DNA from: Hymenobacter perfusus
Lineage (GTDB): Bacteria > Bacteroidota > Bacteroidia > Cytophagales > Hymenobacteraceae
DNA: 64,000 bases
Reading direction: 5' to 3'
NCBI RefSeq assembly: GCF_003944765.1
Contig: NZ_RWIU01000001.1
Coordinates: 62,001-126,000, forward strand
Below, one piece after another: positions 47,057 through 56,056 of the stretch. The position numbers were made by a program, and so were the translations under genes. The notes under the pieces are model-generated. The model worked only from the letters and a program-made list of their open reading frames with translations, ran no database searches and was not told the DNA's origin. Numbering within the stretch: position 1 is the stretch's first letter; the number at the start of each line of letters is the position of its first letter.

Positions 47057-49450
47057 ATGTTTCGAACTGAACTACCGCTGACGCCTCATCCCCAACAGCT
47101 GCCGCATTCGGCTCGGGTACTGACGATAGGCTCCTGTTTTTCGGATTCCATCGGCTCCCGCCTGACCGAGTTCAAGGTCGCGACGATGGCAAATCCGTTT
47201 GGTACCGTTTTCAATCCTATTTCGGCCTGTAAGCTGTTGCGCGCCGCTGCCGGTGAAGACATGGACTGGCAGCAGCACCTGGTGGAAGCCCGGGGCCGCT
47301 GGCAAAGCCACGACCTGCACGCTGAACTCGGGGCTGACTCCCCGGTGGAGCTATTGCAGCGCATCCAGACGCTGACCCGGGAAGCGGGCGTGTTTCTGGC
47401 TACGGCCGATGCCGTGGTGCTCACGCTGGGCTCGGCATTTGCTTATCGTCTGCGGGAAACGGACGAAATCATCAGTAACTGCCATAAGCTGCCCGCCGAT
47501 AAGTTCGAGAAGGAACTACTGACGGCCGATGACATTATTGCGGCCGTGGCGGAAACCCACGCGTATCTGCGGCGCATTAACCCGCGCCTGCGCTTTATTC
47601 TGACGGTGAGCCCGGTGCGCCACCTGAAAGACACACTGGTGCTGAACTCAGCCAGCAAATCGATGCTGCGTGTGGCGTGTCACTATTTGAGCGAGTTGCT
47701 GCCCGACGTGACGTATTTCCCGGCCTACGAGCTGTTGCTGGACGATTTGCGCGACTACCGCTTCTATGCCACCGACATGCTGCACCCTTCGGAAGTAGCG
47801 GAGAATTACGTGTGGGAACGGTTTACCCGTACGTATTTCGATGCGGCGTTCGGACGGTTCAAGAAGGAATGGGAAAGCCTGCGGCTGGCCTTGGGCCACC
47901 GGCCATTGTACGCGGGCGCGCCGGAGCATCGGCAGTTTCTGGAGTCCACGCTGGAGCGTTTGCGTAAGATTAGCTCCCAGGCCGACGTGCGGATGGAAAC
48001 GCTGCACGTGGAGCGGGAACTGGCCGCTTTACCTCTCCCAATTGTTCCCTCGATACAGGAACCTGAGTACGAAGACGACGGCGAGGAACGAATTGACATC
48101 GGCGCATATGCCGAAGAAACGCCCGTTACTCCGGCTGCAGAGGTTATTGTGCATTCCCAGGAAGCACCTGTTCGTGTGCCGGAGGCTCCCTCCTACTCTC
48201 GGGCTTCGCTACTGGGTAAAGGTGCCGGCATGCTGCTGGAAACCGACGAGCCGGATGCGGACGATGATGCAGCCGAAGAAGAGAAAGCGCTGCCCTCACC
48301 CGTTGCTGCCGAACCGGCTTCTGCTGAAGTAGCTTACGAACACGCTTACGCCGCCGGCCTGGCCGACGGGCCGGAAGCAGATGAGGATGAGGATTCAGCC
48401 GAAGAGACACTGGAAGAAGCCGGACGGCGCAAGAAGCGTCGTTCCCGCGGTGGAGCCAAGCGCACCAAGCGCAAGCACGCCCGGTTAGCGGCCGAAGCAG
48501 CTGCCAGCGGCACCGCTACCGTTCAGGAAGAACCAGCAGTTTCTGTTCCAGTAGAACCAGAAATCCTACCAGCGGCTGAAACCATAGAAGCAGAGCCGGC
48601 ATCGGAAGTAGTCTACATCACCGAAGAGCAGTTGCGGCAGCCGTCGGTGACGGTACCAGCAGAGGATTCGGCAGAGATGTTAGCAGAAGAAATAGCACCT
48701 CGTGTCCGCAATAACCGTCGTGACAAGCGGGAACGGCCACCCCGCACGGGAGTACGCTCGGGTCGTCAGCCGTTGTACGCGGAATCCGACGCGGATACAA
48801 CAGCTGCACCGGCTGAATTTGAAGTATCCGCTGCCGTTATTAATCTGCCGGAAGCCCCGGCTTTGCCACCGGTAGCCGCTTCTTTGCCCGCTGCCGTGGA
48901 AATTCCGGTAACTGAGCCGCAGACAGCTGAGCCGGTCGCTCCCGTGAAGCCCAAGGCCGCCCCTAAGCCGCGTGTCCGGAAGGCTCCGGTTCGGCAAAAG
49001 CCCGTTGCGACAACACCGGAGGAAATACCGGTTATAGAAATACCCGTAGCAGCTGTTGCCGAAATTGCACCGGAGGTGGCTCCGGAAGCTCCTGCTCCTG
49101 CTGCACCCAAGCCGCGCCGCCGGGCCGCACCGAAGAAAAAGGCAGTTGTTCCCGAAACAGTTACAGAGCTACCAGCTGCCCCGCAGCCCGTGGCACCTGT
49201 TGTTCCAGAGCCAGTAGTTTCTGAAACTCCTGCTCCGGTAGCGGCGGCTCGCAAACGAGCCCCTCGTAAGCCTAAGGTCACTGCAGTGACGGCAACCCCA
49301 GCAACTGAACCGACACCGGCACCCAAACCTGCTGTTATTCCGGAGCCGGTTGCTGCTCCAGAACCGGTGCCTGAACCAAAGCCGGCCACCAAGCGAAAAC
49401 CGCGGCCACCCCGTCGCAAACCGTCGGCTGACGCTCCCGAAACTACCTAA
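47057..49450 (+). CDS. GSCFA-domain protein with a long disordered tail
   Basis: Residues 1 to about 320 of this 797-residue protein are a GSCFA domain, an SGNH-like esterase family: GSCFSDSIG (Gly25-Ser26-Cys27-Phe28, nucleophile region), NPFGTVFNPIS, LTLGSAFAYR, LTVSPVRHLKD and the Asp240-x-x-His243 catalytic pair in DMLHPSE. The remaining 475 residues are low-complexity: acidic Glu/Asp stretches, then a strongly basic patch (RRKKRRSRGGAKRTKRKHAR), then Pro/Ala/Val/Glu repeats with further basic patches such as KPKAAPKPRVRKAPVRQKP. The tail resembles histone H1-like or Rne-like tails and may bind nucleic acid or membrane; this is inference. No signal peptide is present, so it is probably cytoplasmic. 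Confidence 0.88.
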   Translation: MFRTELPLTPHPQQLPHSARVLTIGSCFSDSIGSRLTEFKVATMANPFGTVFNPISACKLLRAAAGEDMDWQQHLVEARGRWQSHDLHAELGADSPVELLQRIQTLTREAGVFLATADAVVLTLGSAFAYRLRETDEIISNCHKLPADKFEKELLTADDIIAAVAETHAYLRRINPRLRFILTVSPVRHLKDTLVLNSASKSMLRVACHYLSELLPDVTYFPAYELLLDDLRDYRFYATDMLHPSEVAENYVWERFTRTYFDAAFGRFKKEWESLRLALGHRPLYAGAPEHRQFLESTLERLRKISSQADVRMETLHVERELAALPLPIVPSIQEPEYEDDGEERIDIGAYAEETPVTPAAEVIVHSQEAPVRVPEAPSYSRASLLGKGAGMLLETDEPDADDDAAEEEKALPSPVAAEPASAEVAYEHAYAAGLADGPEADEDEDSAEETLEEAGRRKKRRSRGGAKRTKRKHARLAAEAAASGTATVQEEPAVSVPVEPEILPAAETIEAEPASEVVYITEEQLRQPSVTVPAEDSAEMLAEEIAPRVRNNRRDKRERPPRTGVRSGRQPLYAESDADTTAAPAEFEVSAAVINLPEAPALPPVAASLPAAVEIPVTEPQTAEPVAPVKPKAAPKPRVRKAPVRQKPVATTPEEIPVIEIPVAAVAEIAPEVAPEAPAPAAPKPRRRAAPKKKAVVPETVTELPAAPQPVAPVVPEPVVSETPAPVAAARKRAPRKPKVTAVTATPATEPTPAPKPAVIPEPVAAPEPVPEPKPATKRKPRPPRRKPSADAPETT

Positions 49451-49453
49451 AAT

Positions 49454-49486
49454 AAAACCCGGCCCCTATCGGCCGGGTTTTACTTT
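49454..49486 (+). terminator. Intrinsic terminator after the GSCFA gene
   Basis: AAAACCCGGCC (49454-49464) pairs with GGCCGGGTTTT (49471-49481) over 11 bases with a 6-base loop, followed by ACTTTT. It begins three bases after the stop codon. The following 250 bases up to priA hold a TATCTTTA box near 49627 but no gene. Confidence 0.9.
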
Positions 49487-49736
49487 TACCGGGCCATTAC
49501 GAAGCCAGCGTAGGGCCTAAGATTGTGAGCCTGATGTTCAGTTGCCAACCAGTACCGGAGCACTTACCGCAAGCAGCTGCGGGCCTGCTAATTTACCGAT
49601 GGGCTTCCCTCACGGCGGCAAGCGGCGTATCTTTACTACTTGTTGCCGACGACAACGCAACCGGTCCAACCGGGCTTGCGCGAGTCCTGTAGCGCCCTTA
49701 CATGGCCGCGCCTCCACCTCTTGCTTTTGCCTTCCT

Positions 49737-52283
49737 TTGAGTCTTACGTTTGATTTTGTTCAGCACCAGCCGGAACCCGCTGCCGACCGCCTCACGCTGT
49801 TTGCGGATGTGATTCTGCCGTTACCGTTGCCCAGGCTGTACACTTACCGCGTGCCATTCGAGCTGAATGATCAGGTAGTGGTAGGTGGCCGCGTGATTGT
49901 ACAGTTCGGGGCTAAACGGACGCTCAGCTGCATTGTGGCGGCCGTGCATGAGCAACCACCCAAGGAGTATCAGGCCAAATACATCCTCGAATTCATTGAC
50001 GATGCGCCGGTCGTGACGCAGCCTCAACTCAAGCTGTTTCGCTGGATGGCCGATTACTACCTCTGCACGCTGGGCGAGGTAATCAACGCCGCCTTACCGG
50101 CCGCCCTCAAGCTCAGCTCCGAAAGCCGGGTGCAGCTGCATCCCGCTTTCGAGGCGGAAACCAACCCGTATCCGCTCAGCGAGCAGGAGCAGAAAGTAGT
50201 GGATGCCCTCAGTACCGGCGAGGAAGGCAAGTCGATGACGTTTACGGAGGTGGGCGACCTGCTGGGCATTGCGTCCTTCCACAAGTACATCAAGTCGTTG
50301 ATGCAAAAGGACGTGGTGTTTCTGTTCGAGCACCTCCAAGATAAGTACTCGCCGAAGGTGCTGAAGAAGGTTCGGCTGGCGCATCAGTATATTTCGGAGG
50401 CGGCCATTGAGCAGCTGTTTGCCCAGCTGGCCAGCAAGAGCAAGCAGTTGGACGTGGTGATGCGCTATCTGCAGCGGGTGCCCGTGTACCAGAACGAGCA
50501 CGCCAACCACAAAGGCCTGGAAAAGGCGGCCCTGACTTCGGCCCCGCACCTCTCCCCTTCCGCCGTGAATACGCTCATCAAAAACGGCGTACTGGAACAG
50601 TTCGACCAGATTGTGTCGCGGTTTCCGCTGGATGAGGACGATGCCGAGGCCAAAATTCACTTCACCCTGAGCGAGGCCCAGCAGACGGCCCGCCAGGACA
50701 TCATGCGCCAGTTTCAGGACAAGGACATTGTGCTGCTACACGGCGTGACGGGAGCCGGCAAAACGGAAATCTACATCGACCTGATCAAGCAGGCCCTCGA
50801 CGGCGGCGGGCAGGTGTTGTACCTGCTGCCCGAAATTGCCCTGACAGCACAGATTGTGACCCGGCTGATGCGCGTCTTCGGTTCGCGGCTGGGGGTGTAC
50901 CACTCCAAATTCTCGGATAACGAGCGGGTGGAAGTGTGGAATGGGGTGCTCTCGGGCCGCTTTCAGGTGGTGGTGGGCGTGCGGTCGGCCATTTTCCTGC
51001 CCTTCGATAACCTGGCCCTCACGATTGTGGACGAGGAACACGAGTCGAGCTACAAGCAGTACGACCCGGCCCCGCGCTATAACGCCCGTGAAGTGGCTCT
51101 GATGATGGCCAATTTCCAGGGCTCCAAAACCCTGCTGGGCTCCGCCACGCCGGCGGTAGAAACCTATTATCAAACGCGTACCGGCCGCTACGGCCTGGTG
51201 GAGCTGACCAAGCGGTTCGGCGAAGCCGGCCTGCCCGAAATTGAGCTGGTGGACACCCGCAAAAGCCGGGAGCAGAAAACCATGCTCAACCACTTCACGC
51301 CCGAGTTGATGGCCGAGATGGAGCGCAAGCTGGCGTTGCAGGAGCAGATTATTCTGTTCCAGAACCGCCGCGGCTACGCCCCGTTCATCAACTGCCTCGA
51401 CTGCGGCTGGATTCCGAAGTGCCAGAGCTGCGCCGTGAGCCTGAGCTACCACAAGCACAGCCATGAACTGCGCTGCCACTACTGCGGCTACCACGAGCGG
51501 ATGGTGGCGCAATGCCCGGCCTGCGGCTCGCGCAACGTAAAAACGGTGGGCTTCGGCACTGAAAAGCTCGAAGACGACCTCAAAGTAATGCTGCCCGCCG
51601 CCAACGTGCAGCGCATGGACCTGGATACGACGCGGGCTAAAAACGCCTACCAGCAGATTATTTCGGAGTTCGAAAAGCAGAACACTAATATTCTGGTGGG
51701 TACGCAGATGGTGACCAAGGGCCTGGACTTTGCCAACGTGAGCCTAGTGGGTATCATCAACGCCGACAGCATTATTCACTACCCCGATTTCCGGGCGCAC
51801 GAGCGGGCGTTTCAGATGTTCGTGCAGGTGAGCGGGCGGGCGGGCCGCAAGGGCAAAAAGGGCAAAGTAATCATCCAGACCGGCGACCCGGAGCAGGTGA
51901 TTTTCGACAAGGTGATTCGCAACGATTACCTGGAATTCTACGAGTACGAGATTCTACAGCGACGCGAACATGGCTACCCGCCGTTTATGCGCATCATCCG
52001 CCTCACGGTGAAGCATATGGATGTGAGCGTGGGCGAACGGGCCGCCATCCAGCTTACTCAGGAACTGGTAGACCGGCTGGGCCGGGAGGCCGTGCTGGGG
52101 CCGGAGGCACCCTACATCTTCCGTATCCGCAACTTTTACCTGCAGGAAATCACCATCAAGCTGAGCCGGGAGCATACCGTACTACGCGCTGCCAAAACGG
52201 ATATGCTGGCTGCCATCGACTTTTTGCGCGACCAGAAGGAGTTCAAGCAGGTGCGCTTCGCCGTGGACGTAGACCCGATGTAG
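49737..52283 (+). CDS. priA: Primosomal protein N' (replication restart helicase PriA)
   Basis: The 848-residue protein is a full PriA. Residues 1-110 form the 3' DNA-binding domain (LTLFADVILPLPLPRLYTYR), then a winged-helix region, a helicase core with Walker A at residues 336-343 (GVTGAGKT), the DEEH box (LTIVDEEHESSYKQ) and LLGSATPAVETYY, and a zinc-binding part with four CxxC pairs (CLDCG, CQSC, CHYC, CPAC). Later motifs NILVGTQMVTKGLDF and VSGRAGRKG are helicase motifs V and VI. I chose the TTG at 49737 (giving LSLTFDFVQHQPEP); starting at 49542 would add 65 non-conserved residues. It restarts stalled replication forks. Confidence 0.96.
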   Translation: MSLTFDFVQHQPEPAADRLTLFADVILPLPLPRLYTYRVPFELNDQVVVGGRVIVQFGAKRTLSCIVAAVHEQPPKEYQAKYILEFIDDAPVVTQPQLKLFRWMADYYLCTLGEVINAALPAALKLSSESRVQLHPAFEAETNPYPLSEQEQKVVDALSTGEEGKSMTFTEVGDLLGIASFHKYIKSLMQKDVVFLFEHLQDKYSPKVLKKVRLAHQYISEAAIEQLFAQLASKSKQLDVVMRYLQRVPVYQNEHANHKGLEKAALTSAPHLSPSAVNTLIKNGVLEQFDQIVSRFPLDEDDAEAKIHFTLSEAQQTARQDIMRQFQDKDIVLLHGVTGAGKTEIYIDLIKQALDGGGQVLYLLPEIALTAQIVTRLMRVFGSRLGVYHSKFSDNERVEVWNGVLSGRFQVVVGVRSAIFLPFDNLALTIVDEEHESSYKQYDPAPRYNAREVALMMANFQGSKTLLGSATPAVETYYQTRTGRYGLVELTKRFGEAGLPEIELVDTRKSREQKTMLNHFTPELMAEMERKLALQEQIILFQNRRGYAPFINCLDCGWIPKCQSCAVSLSYHKHSHELRCHYCGYHERMVAQCPACGSRNVKTVGFGTEKLEDDLKVMLPAANVQRMDLDTTRAKNAYQQIISEFEKQNTNILVGTQMVTKGLDFANVSLVGIINADSIIHYPDFRAHERAFQMFVQVSGRAGRKGKKGKVIIQTGDPEQVIFDKVIRNDYLEFYEYEILQRREHGYPPFMRIIRLTVKHMDVSVGERAAIQLTQELVDRLGREAVLGPEAPYIFRIRNFYLQEITIKLSREHTVLRAAKTDMLAAIDFLRDQKEFKQVRFAVDVDPM

Positions 52284-52296
52284 CTCAGGGCCGCTG

Positions 52297-53088
52297 CTAT
52301 ATCGCGCTGACGCTGATAATCAGGCCCGAAATCAGCAGGATCAAGCCGGGCAGCCCGAAAAACAGGAGCCCATACGGTGACAGCAGAGCGCCGGCGGCCA
52401 GTAGCACCGCCCCGCCTATCAGGAGCCCGATACCTATTTTCCGCAAGGGCCGGTTGCTGGGCCCCGATGTAGCAGAGGCCGGGGTTTCTGCAGTGGCGGG
52501 CGTAGTGCCTTTTCGCGCCTGTCGGCGGGCCTCCCGCTTCAGCCGCTGCCGACCGTTTTTACCTTGATAGAGCAGTAGCGCGACTCCAACCGGAATTGCA
52601 GACAACGCTATAAGGACCAGAAAAATACCTCCCCAGTCAGTACCCGAGCCAGAATCCGAATCGGAATTGACGACAAGTGTTACGAGCCCGGCCGCCACCA
52701 GCGTCCCACCAATTACGTTTACGGTGGTAGTAGCAGGATCGGGAACTGAGGCGTCAGTGCCGGAAGACATGGCCGGGGTTGAAGCAGCCTGTGGCCAGCC
52801 CCGTCCTACCGGCCGGCCATAGAGCGTATCGGGCGCACTTGCCACCGTTGATGGTTGCGCTATGGGCCGATTATGAGGTGCAATCAATGGGAGCGTTGGT
52901 GTGACAGAAGCCCCACCATGGCTATTGGCTTCAAGCACCGGCGGGTCGGCAGCTGCTACCGGAGCAGGTTGGGATGACGGAAGGGCATGATAGGCCGGCG
53001 CATCGGGCCGGAAAGCAGCAAATCGGCTGCTTTGGCAACCACTCACTAGCATAGTGAGCACCAGAATACTCCACGAAACAAAGCGCAT
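52297..53088 (-). CDS. Ala/Pro-rich lipoprotein with C-terminal membrane helices, function unknown
   Basis: The 263-residue product has a lipoprotein signal (LTMLVSGCQ, Cys18), a Pro/Ala/Ser-rich probably unstructured part to about residue 125, three or four membrane helices (GGTLVAAGLVTLVVNS, GGIFLVLIALSAIPVGVALLLY, IGIGLLIGGAVLLAAGALLS, LLFFGLPGLILLISGLIIS) and a basic loop (RQRLKREARRQARKG) between them. I know no family. The layout of lipid anchor, Ala/Pro stretch and small glycine-rich membrane helices is shared with the gene at 53221. It ends 13 bases from the convergent priA stop with no clear hairpin. Confidence 0.7.
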   Translation of the reverse strand: MRFVSWSILVLTMLVSGCQSSRFAAFRPDAPAYHALPSSQPAPVAAADPPVLEANSHGGASVTPTLPLIAPHNRPIAQPSTVASAPDTLYGRPVGRGWPQAASTPAMSSGTDASVPDPATTTVNVIGGTLVAAGLVTLVVNSDSDSGSGTDWGGIFLVLIALSAIPVGVALLLYQGKNGRQRLKREARRQARKGTTPATAETPASATSGPSNRPLRKIGIGLLIGGAVLLAAGALLSPYGLLFFGLPGLILLISGLIISVSAI

Positions 53089-53160
53089 GAGTAGAATTAT
53101 GATAAAGTGAATAAAAACAAGTGGCTAACGAGCGGCAAACAACGCATAAGTAAGGACATA

Positions 53161-53192
53161 AAAAAACGCCCTGGTAGCTACCAGGGCGTTTT
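53161..53192 (-). terminator. Intrinsic terminator of the lipoprotein gene at 53221
   Basis: AAAACGCCCTGGTAG and its complement form a perfect 30-base palindrome (53163-53192); on the minus strand it ends in a run of seven T. It lies 28 bases beyond the stop of the gene at 53221 and separates it from the lipoprotein gene at 52297. Confidence 0.9.
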
Positions 53193-53220
53193 CTATTTAC
53201 GACAGAGTTACTCCGACGAT

Positions 53221-53769
53221 TTACACTTCGTCGAGCAGACCGAGTACGATGAACACGATGCCGATAATGGCAATGACGGTACCCAGAATCGGGACAATCA
53301 GACCTACCAGAATACCAATCAGCAGCAGGATAATACCGAGCTTGATGTTCCGGCTGATGGCATTAGCATCTTCCTTGGCGGCAACCTCCGATTTCTTATT
53401 TACCTGTGCTTTAGCTGACAGCTTGTTGGCCTGTTTCGTCAGCTTGGCAACCAGGGCCTTCTGAGCGAAGTTCAGCTTGGGAGCCGGAGCAGCAGCTTTG
53501 GCCGGGGCGGCAGCTACAGCAGGCTTTTCGGCAGCTACCGGGGCAGCAACGGCGGGTGCAGCAACGGCCGGATTGCTTACTTCAGTGGTAGCGGGGGCTT
53601 GGGCTACAGCAACCGGAGCAGGCGTTACCGCTACGGCGCGCTGAGTGCCGTGGTAGGCCGAGGAGGTCTTGGGCAGCATGGCGTACTCGGCGCGGTTGCA
53701 GCTGCTGAGGGCTACGGCTACGGCGGCAACGGCCGTAAGCTTGTGGAGGAGACCGGACAGGTGCTTCAT
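53221..53769 (-). CDS. Ala/Pro/Val-rich lipoprotein with two membrane helices, function unknown
   Basis: The 182-residue product has a lipoprotein signal (VAVALSSCNRAEYAM, Cys24) and then a short motif MLPKTSSAYHGTQRAVAV. A stretch of about 60 residues is almost only Ala, Pro, Val and Lys. A lysine-rich helix (KALVAKLTKQANKLSAKAQV) leads to two closely spaced hydrophobic helices (IKLGIILLLIGILVGLIVPI and TVIAIIGIVFIVLGLLDEV). I recognise no named family. It resembles the gene at 52297 in architecture but not clearly in sequence. Such proteins may span from the outer-membrane lipid anchor to the inner membrane, which is speculation. Confidence 0.75.
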   Translation of the reverse strand: MKHLSGLLHKLTAVAAVAVALSSCNRAEYAMLPKTSSAYHGTQRAVAVTPAPVAVAQAPATTEVSNPAVAAPAVAAPVAAEKPAVAAAPAKAAAPAPKLNFAQKALVAKLTKQANKLSAKAQVNKKSEVAAKEDANAISRNIKLGIILLLIGILVGLIVPILGTVIAIIGIVFIVLGLLDEV

Positions 53770-53976
53770 AGGGAAAGGGGGTTAGTGAATGGTATGCAAA
53801 CGGGTCTTGTACGGGCCAAATTAGGAAAAGGCGGCAAAAAACAGGATTTATTCTTTCTGTAGTACAGTCTTTTTTAGCGACTGGAAAGCATACGGCTCTG
53901 CATATGCGTTAGTTACTATGTTCAACATTTGTTCCGCCCGAACCCTTATCGGCAGGTAAATGTTGAGCCTGCACTG

Positions 53977-53984
53977 TTACTTTG
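53977..53984 (+). promoter_or_regulatory. -7-like box just upstream of the lipoprotein methyltransferase
   Basis: TTACTTTG differs by one base from TAnnTTTG and ends ten bases before the ATG at 53995. If used, the transcript would have a leader of only a few bases. Confidence 0.35.
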
Positions 53985-53994
53985 TGCCGTGCAT

Positions 53995-54768
53995 ATGCCG
54001 TTCCATCCCAAGTTCCTGTTGCTGATAAGTACCGCTGGTCTGCTGCTCGGGCCGCTGGCCTGTACCCAGCCGCTCACCGAAAGTACTGCCGCCCAGCTTA
54101 CCGAAGCGCGCCGCCAAGCCGCCCCTGATACCAGCGGCTATGAGCGTCGCGCGCCGCAGGACCTCAATGGCATTGGCAAATACTACCTGGGCCGCCAGAT
54201 TGCGCACGTAATGGGCCACGAAGGCGCTTCCTGGCTGGAACGCGCCGACCGGCAGCAGGAGGAAGGCACTGACATTCTGCTGCGGGAGTTGAACTTGAAG
54301 CCTACTGATGTAGTAGCGGACATTGGAGCCGGCACCGGCTTTTTCACCTTCCGGATAAGTCCGCTGGTACCCCGGGGCCGGGTGCTGGCCGTGGACATTC
54401 AGCCGGAGATGCTAACGGCCCTGCGCGAAACCAAGGACCGGCTGCAGGTCCGCAACGTGGTGCCGGTGCGCGGCACTACTGATAATCCCAACCTGCCCGC
54501 CAAAGGCGTGGATGTGGTACTCATTGTAGATGCATACCACGAGTTCGACCATCCCCGGGAAATGATGCGGGCCATCCGGAACTCCCTTGCTCCGGCGGGC
54601 CGGGTAGCATTGGTGGAATACCGGGCGGAAGACGCTGAGGTGCCCATCAAGCGCATTCACAAGATGAGCATCGCCCAGGCCCGGCGCGAAATGGCGGCCC
54701 TGGGGTTACGCCTGACGGATTCCATTGAATCGTTGCCGCAGCAGCATCTGCTGATTTTCCAGCGCTAA
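53995..54768 (+). CDS. SAM-dependent methyltransferase with lipoprotein signal
   Basis: The 257-residue protein contains a class I methyltransferase domain: motif I VVADIGAGTGFFTFRIS near residue 105, the acidic VLAVDIQPEM loop, then DVVLIVDAYHEFDHPREMMR and RVALVEYRAED. Motif I is intact, so SAM binding is likely. Unusually, the N-terminus from ATG 53995 is a lipoprotein signal (FLLLISTAGLLLGPLACTQP, lipobox LGPLAC, Cys24), which would place the enzyme outside the cytoplasm where SAM is scarce. Starting at 53929 would add 22 residues and hide the signal. The order before queA on the same strand may be chance. Confidence 0.85.
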   Translation: MPFHPKFLLLISTAGLLLGPLACTQPLTESTAAQLTEARRQAAPDTSGYERRAPQDLNGIGKYYLGRQIAHVMGHEGASWLERADRQQEEGTDILLRELNLKPTDVVADIGAGTGFFTFRISPLVPRGRVLAVDIQPEMLTALRETKDRLQVRNVVPVRGTTDNPNLPAKGVDVVLIVDAYHEFDHPREMMRAIRNSLAPAGRVALVEYRAEDAEVPIKRIHKMSIAQARREMAALGLRLTDSIESLPQQHLLIFQR

Positions 54769-54810
54769 CTCCGGCCGGGCTGATCTGGTGGCTGGGTGGC
54801 ACGCGGGCAT

Positions 54811-54818
54811 TACCTTTG
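54811..54818 (+). promoter_or_regulatory. -7 box immediately before queA
   Basis: TACCTTTG matches TAnnTTTG exactly and ends five bases before the queA ATG at 54824. Transcription would then start at or next to the A of the start codon, implying a leaderless mRNA. Confidence 0.5.
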
Positions 54819-54823
54819 TGGTC

Positions 54824-56056
54824 ATGTCAGTTCTGCCTCCCGACCCGCGTCAGCTCTCTATTCACGACTTCACCTACCAGCTGCCTCCCGAGCGCATTGC
54901 CCCGGAGCCGCTACCCAATCGGGACCAATCGAAGCTGTTGCTGTACCAGCAGGGCAGCATAGCTGACCGGCAGTTTCAGGAACTGCCCGCGCTGCTGCCG
55001 GCCGGTAGCCTCCTGGTTTTCAATGACACCAAGGTGGTGCGGGCCCGCCTGTTCGCACGAAGGCCTACGGGTGGGATGGTAGAGCTGTTTTGCCTGGAGC
55101 CGGTAGCGCCCTACCAGGCCATTGAGCCCGCCATGCAACAAACGAGCAGCTGCGTGTGGAAATGCCTGGTGGGCAATGGGCGGCGGTGGAAGGAGGGTCC
55201 CGTAACGCTGGAGTTTGAAGCCCTCGGCCAACCGGCGCTGCTGACCGCCGAGCGGGTCGAACAGCACGACGGTTACGCGCTGATTCGGTTTAGCTGGGAG
55301 CCGGCAGTCCTGCCATTCGCCGAGGTACTGCATGGAGCGGGCCACCTGCCGCTTCCCCCTTACCTCAACCGCGCCGATACCGACGTGGATGCCGTGCGCT
55401 ACCAAACGGTGTACGCAGCCCACGAGGGAGCGGTGGCTGCTCCTACTGCCGGCCTGCACTTCTCCGAGGCGGTACTGGCAGAGCTGACGGAACGGCAAAT
55501 TTCGGCCGCCCGCGTAACGCTACACGTTGGCGCGGGCACTTTTCAGCCCGTTAAGGCGGAGCACATGGCGGCCCATGCCATGCACGGAGAGCCAATCAGC
55601 GTGACGGCGGCTACGTTGCGGCAGCTGCTGGCTCATTTGCCCCAGCCAATTATTCCGGTAGGCACCACCAGTCTGCGCACGTTGGAAAGTCTGTACTGGC
55701 TGGGCGCACGCCTGGTGCAGCACCCGGACGCAGAACCTATTTGGCACGTCAGTCAATGGCAGCCGTACGAAGAACAGCGGGAAATACCCGTGGAAGATGC
55801 CTTAACCGCGCTGCTTCGCCAGTTGGAGACAACCGGTTCCGATACGCTTCATGCCACTACCCAGTTATTGATTGCGCCCGGCTACCAGTTCCGGCTGGTG
55901 CGCGGCCTCATCACCAATTTCCATCAGCCGGAAAGCACCCTGCTGCTGCTGGTAGCTGCTTTGCTCGGCCCCGGCTGGCGGCAGGTATACCAGCATGCAC
56001 TGGAAAACAACTATCGTTTTCTGAGCTACGGCGACTCTTCCCTGTTGCTTTCGTAG
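54824..56056 (+). CDS. queA: tRNA preQ1(34) S-adenosylmethionine ribosyltransferase-isomerase
   Basis: The 410-residue enzyme converts preQ1 at the wobble position of tRNA to epoxyqueuosine using the ribosyl part of SAM. Family motifs are clear: YQLPPERIAPEPLPNRDQSK at the start, LVFNDTKVVRARL, GGMVELFCLE, YQTVYAAHEGAVAAPTAGLH, VTLHVGAGTFQPVK, IPVGTTSLRTLES and LITNFHQPESTLLLLVAAL. Some insertion relative to the usual 350 residues lies at 95-150. I use ATG 54824, five bases after a TACCTTTG box; starting at 54788 would place the promoter box inside the gene. No other queuosine gene is in the window. Confidence 0.96.
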   Translation: MSVLPPDPRQLSIHDFTYQLPPERIAPEPLPNRDQSKLLLYQQGSIADRQFQELPALLPAGSLLVFNDTKVVRARLFARRPTGGMVELFCLEPVAPYQAIEPAMQQTSSCVWKCLVGNGRRWKEGPVTLEFEALGQPALLTAERVEQHDGYALIRFSWEPAVLPFAEVLHGAGHLPLPPYLNRADTDVDAVRYQTVYAAHEGAVAAPTAGLHFSEAVLAELTERQISAARVTLHVGAGTFQPVKAEHMAAHAMHGEPISVTAATLRQLLAHLPQPIIPVGTTSLRTLESLYWLGARLVQHPDAEPIWHVSQWQPYEEQREIPVEDALTALLRQLETTGSDTLHATTQLLIAPGYQFRLVRGLITNFHQPESTLLLLVAALLGPGWRQVYQHALENNYRFLSYGDSSLLLS

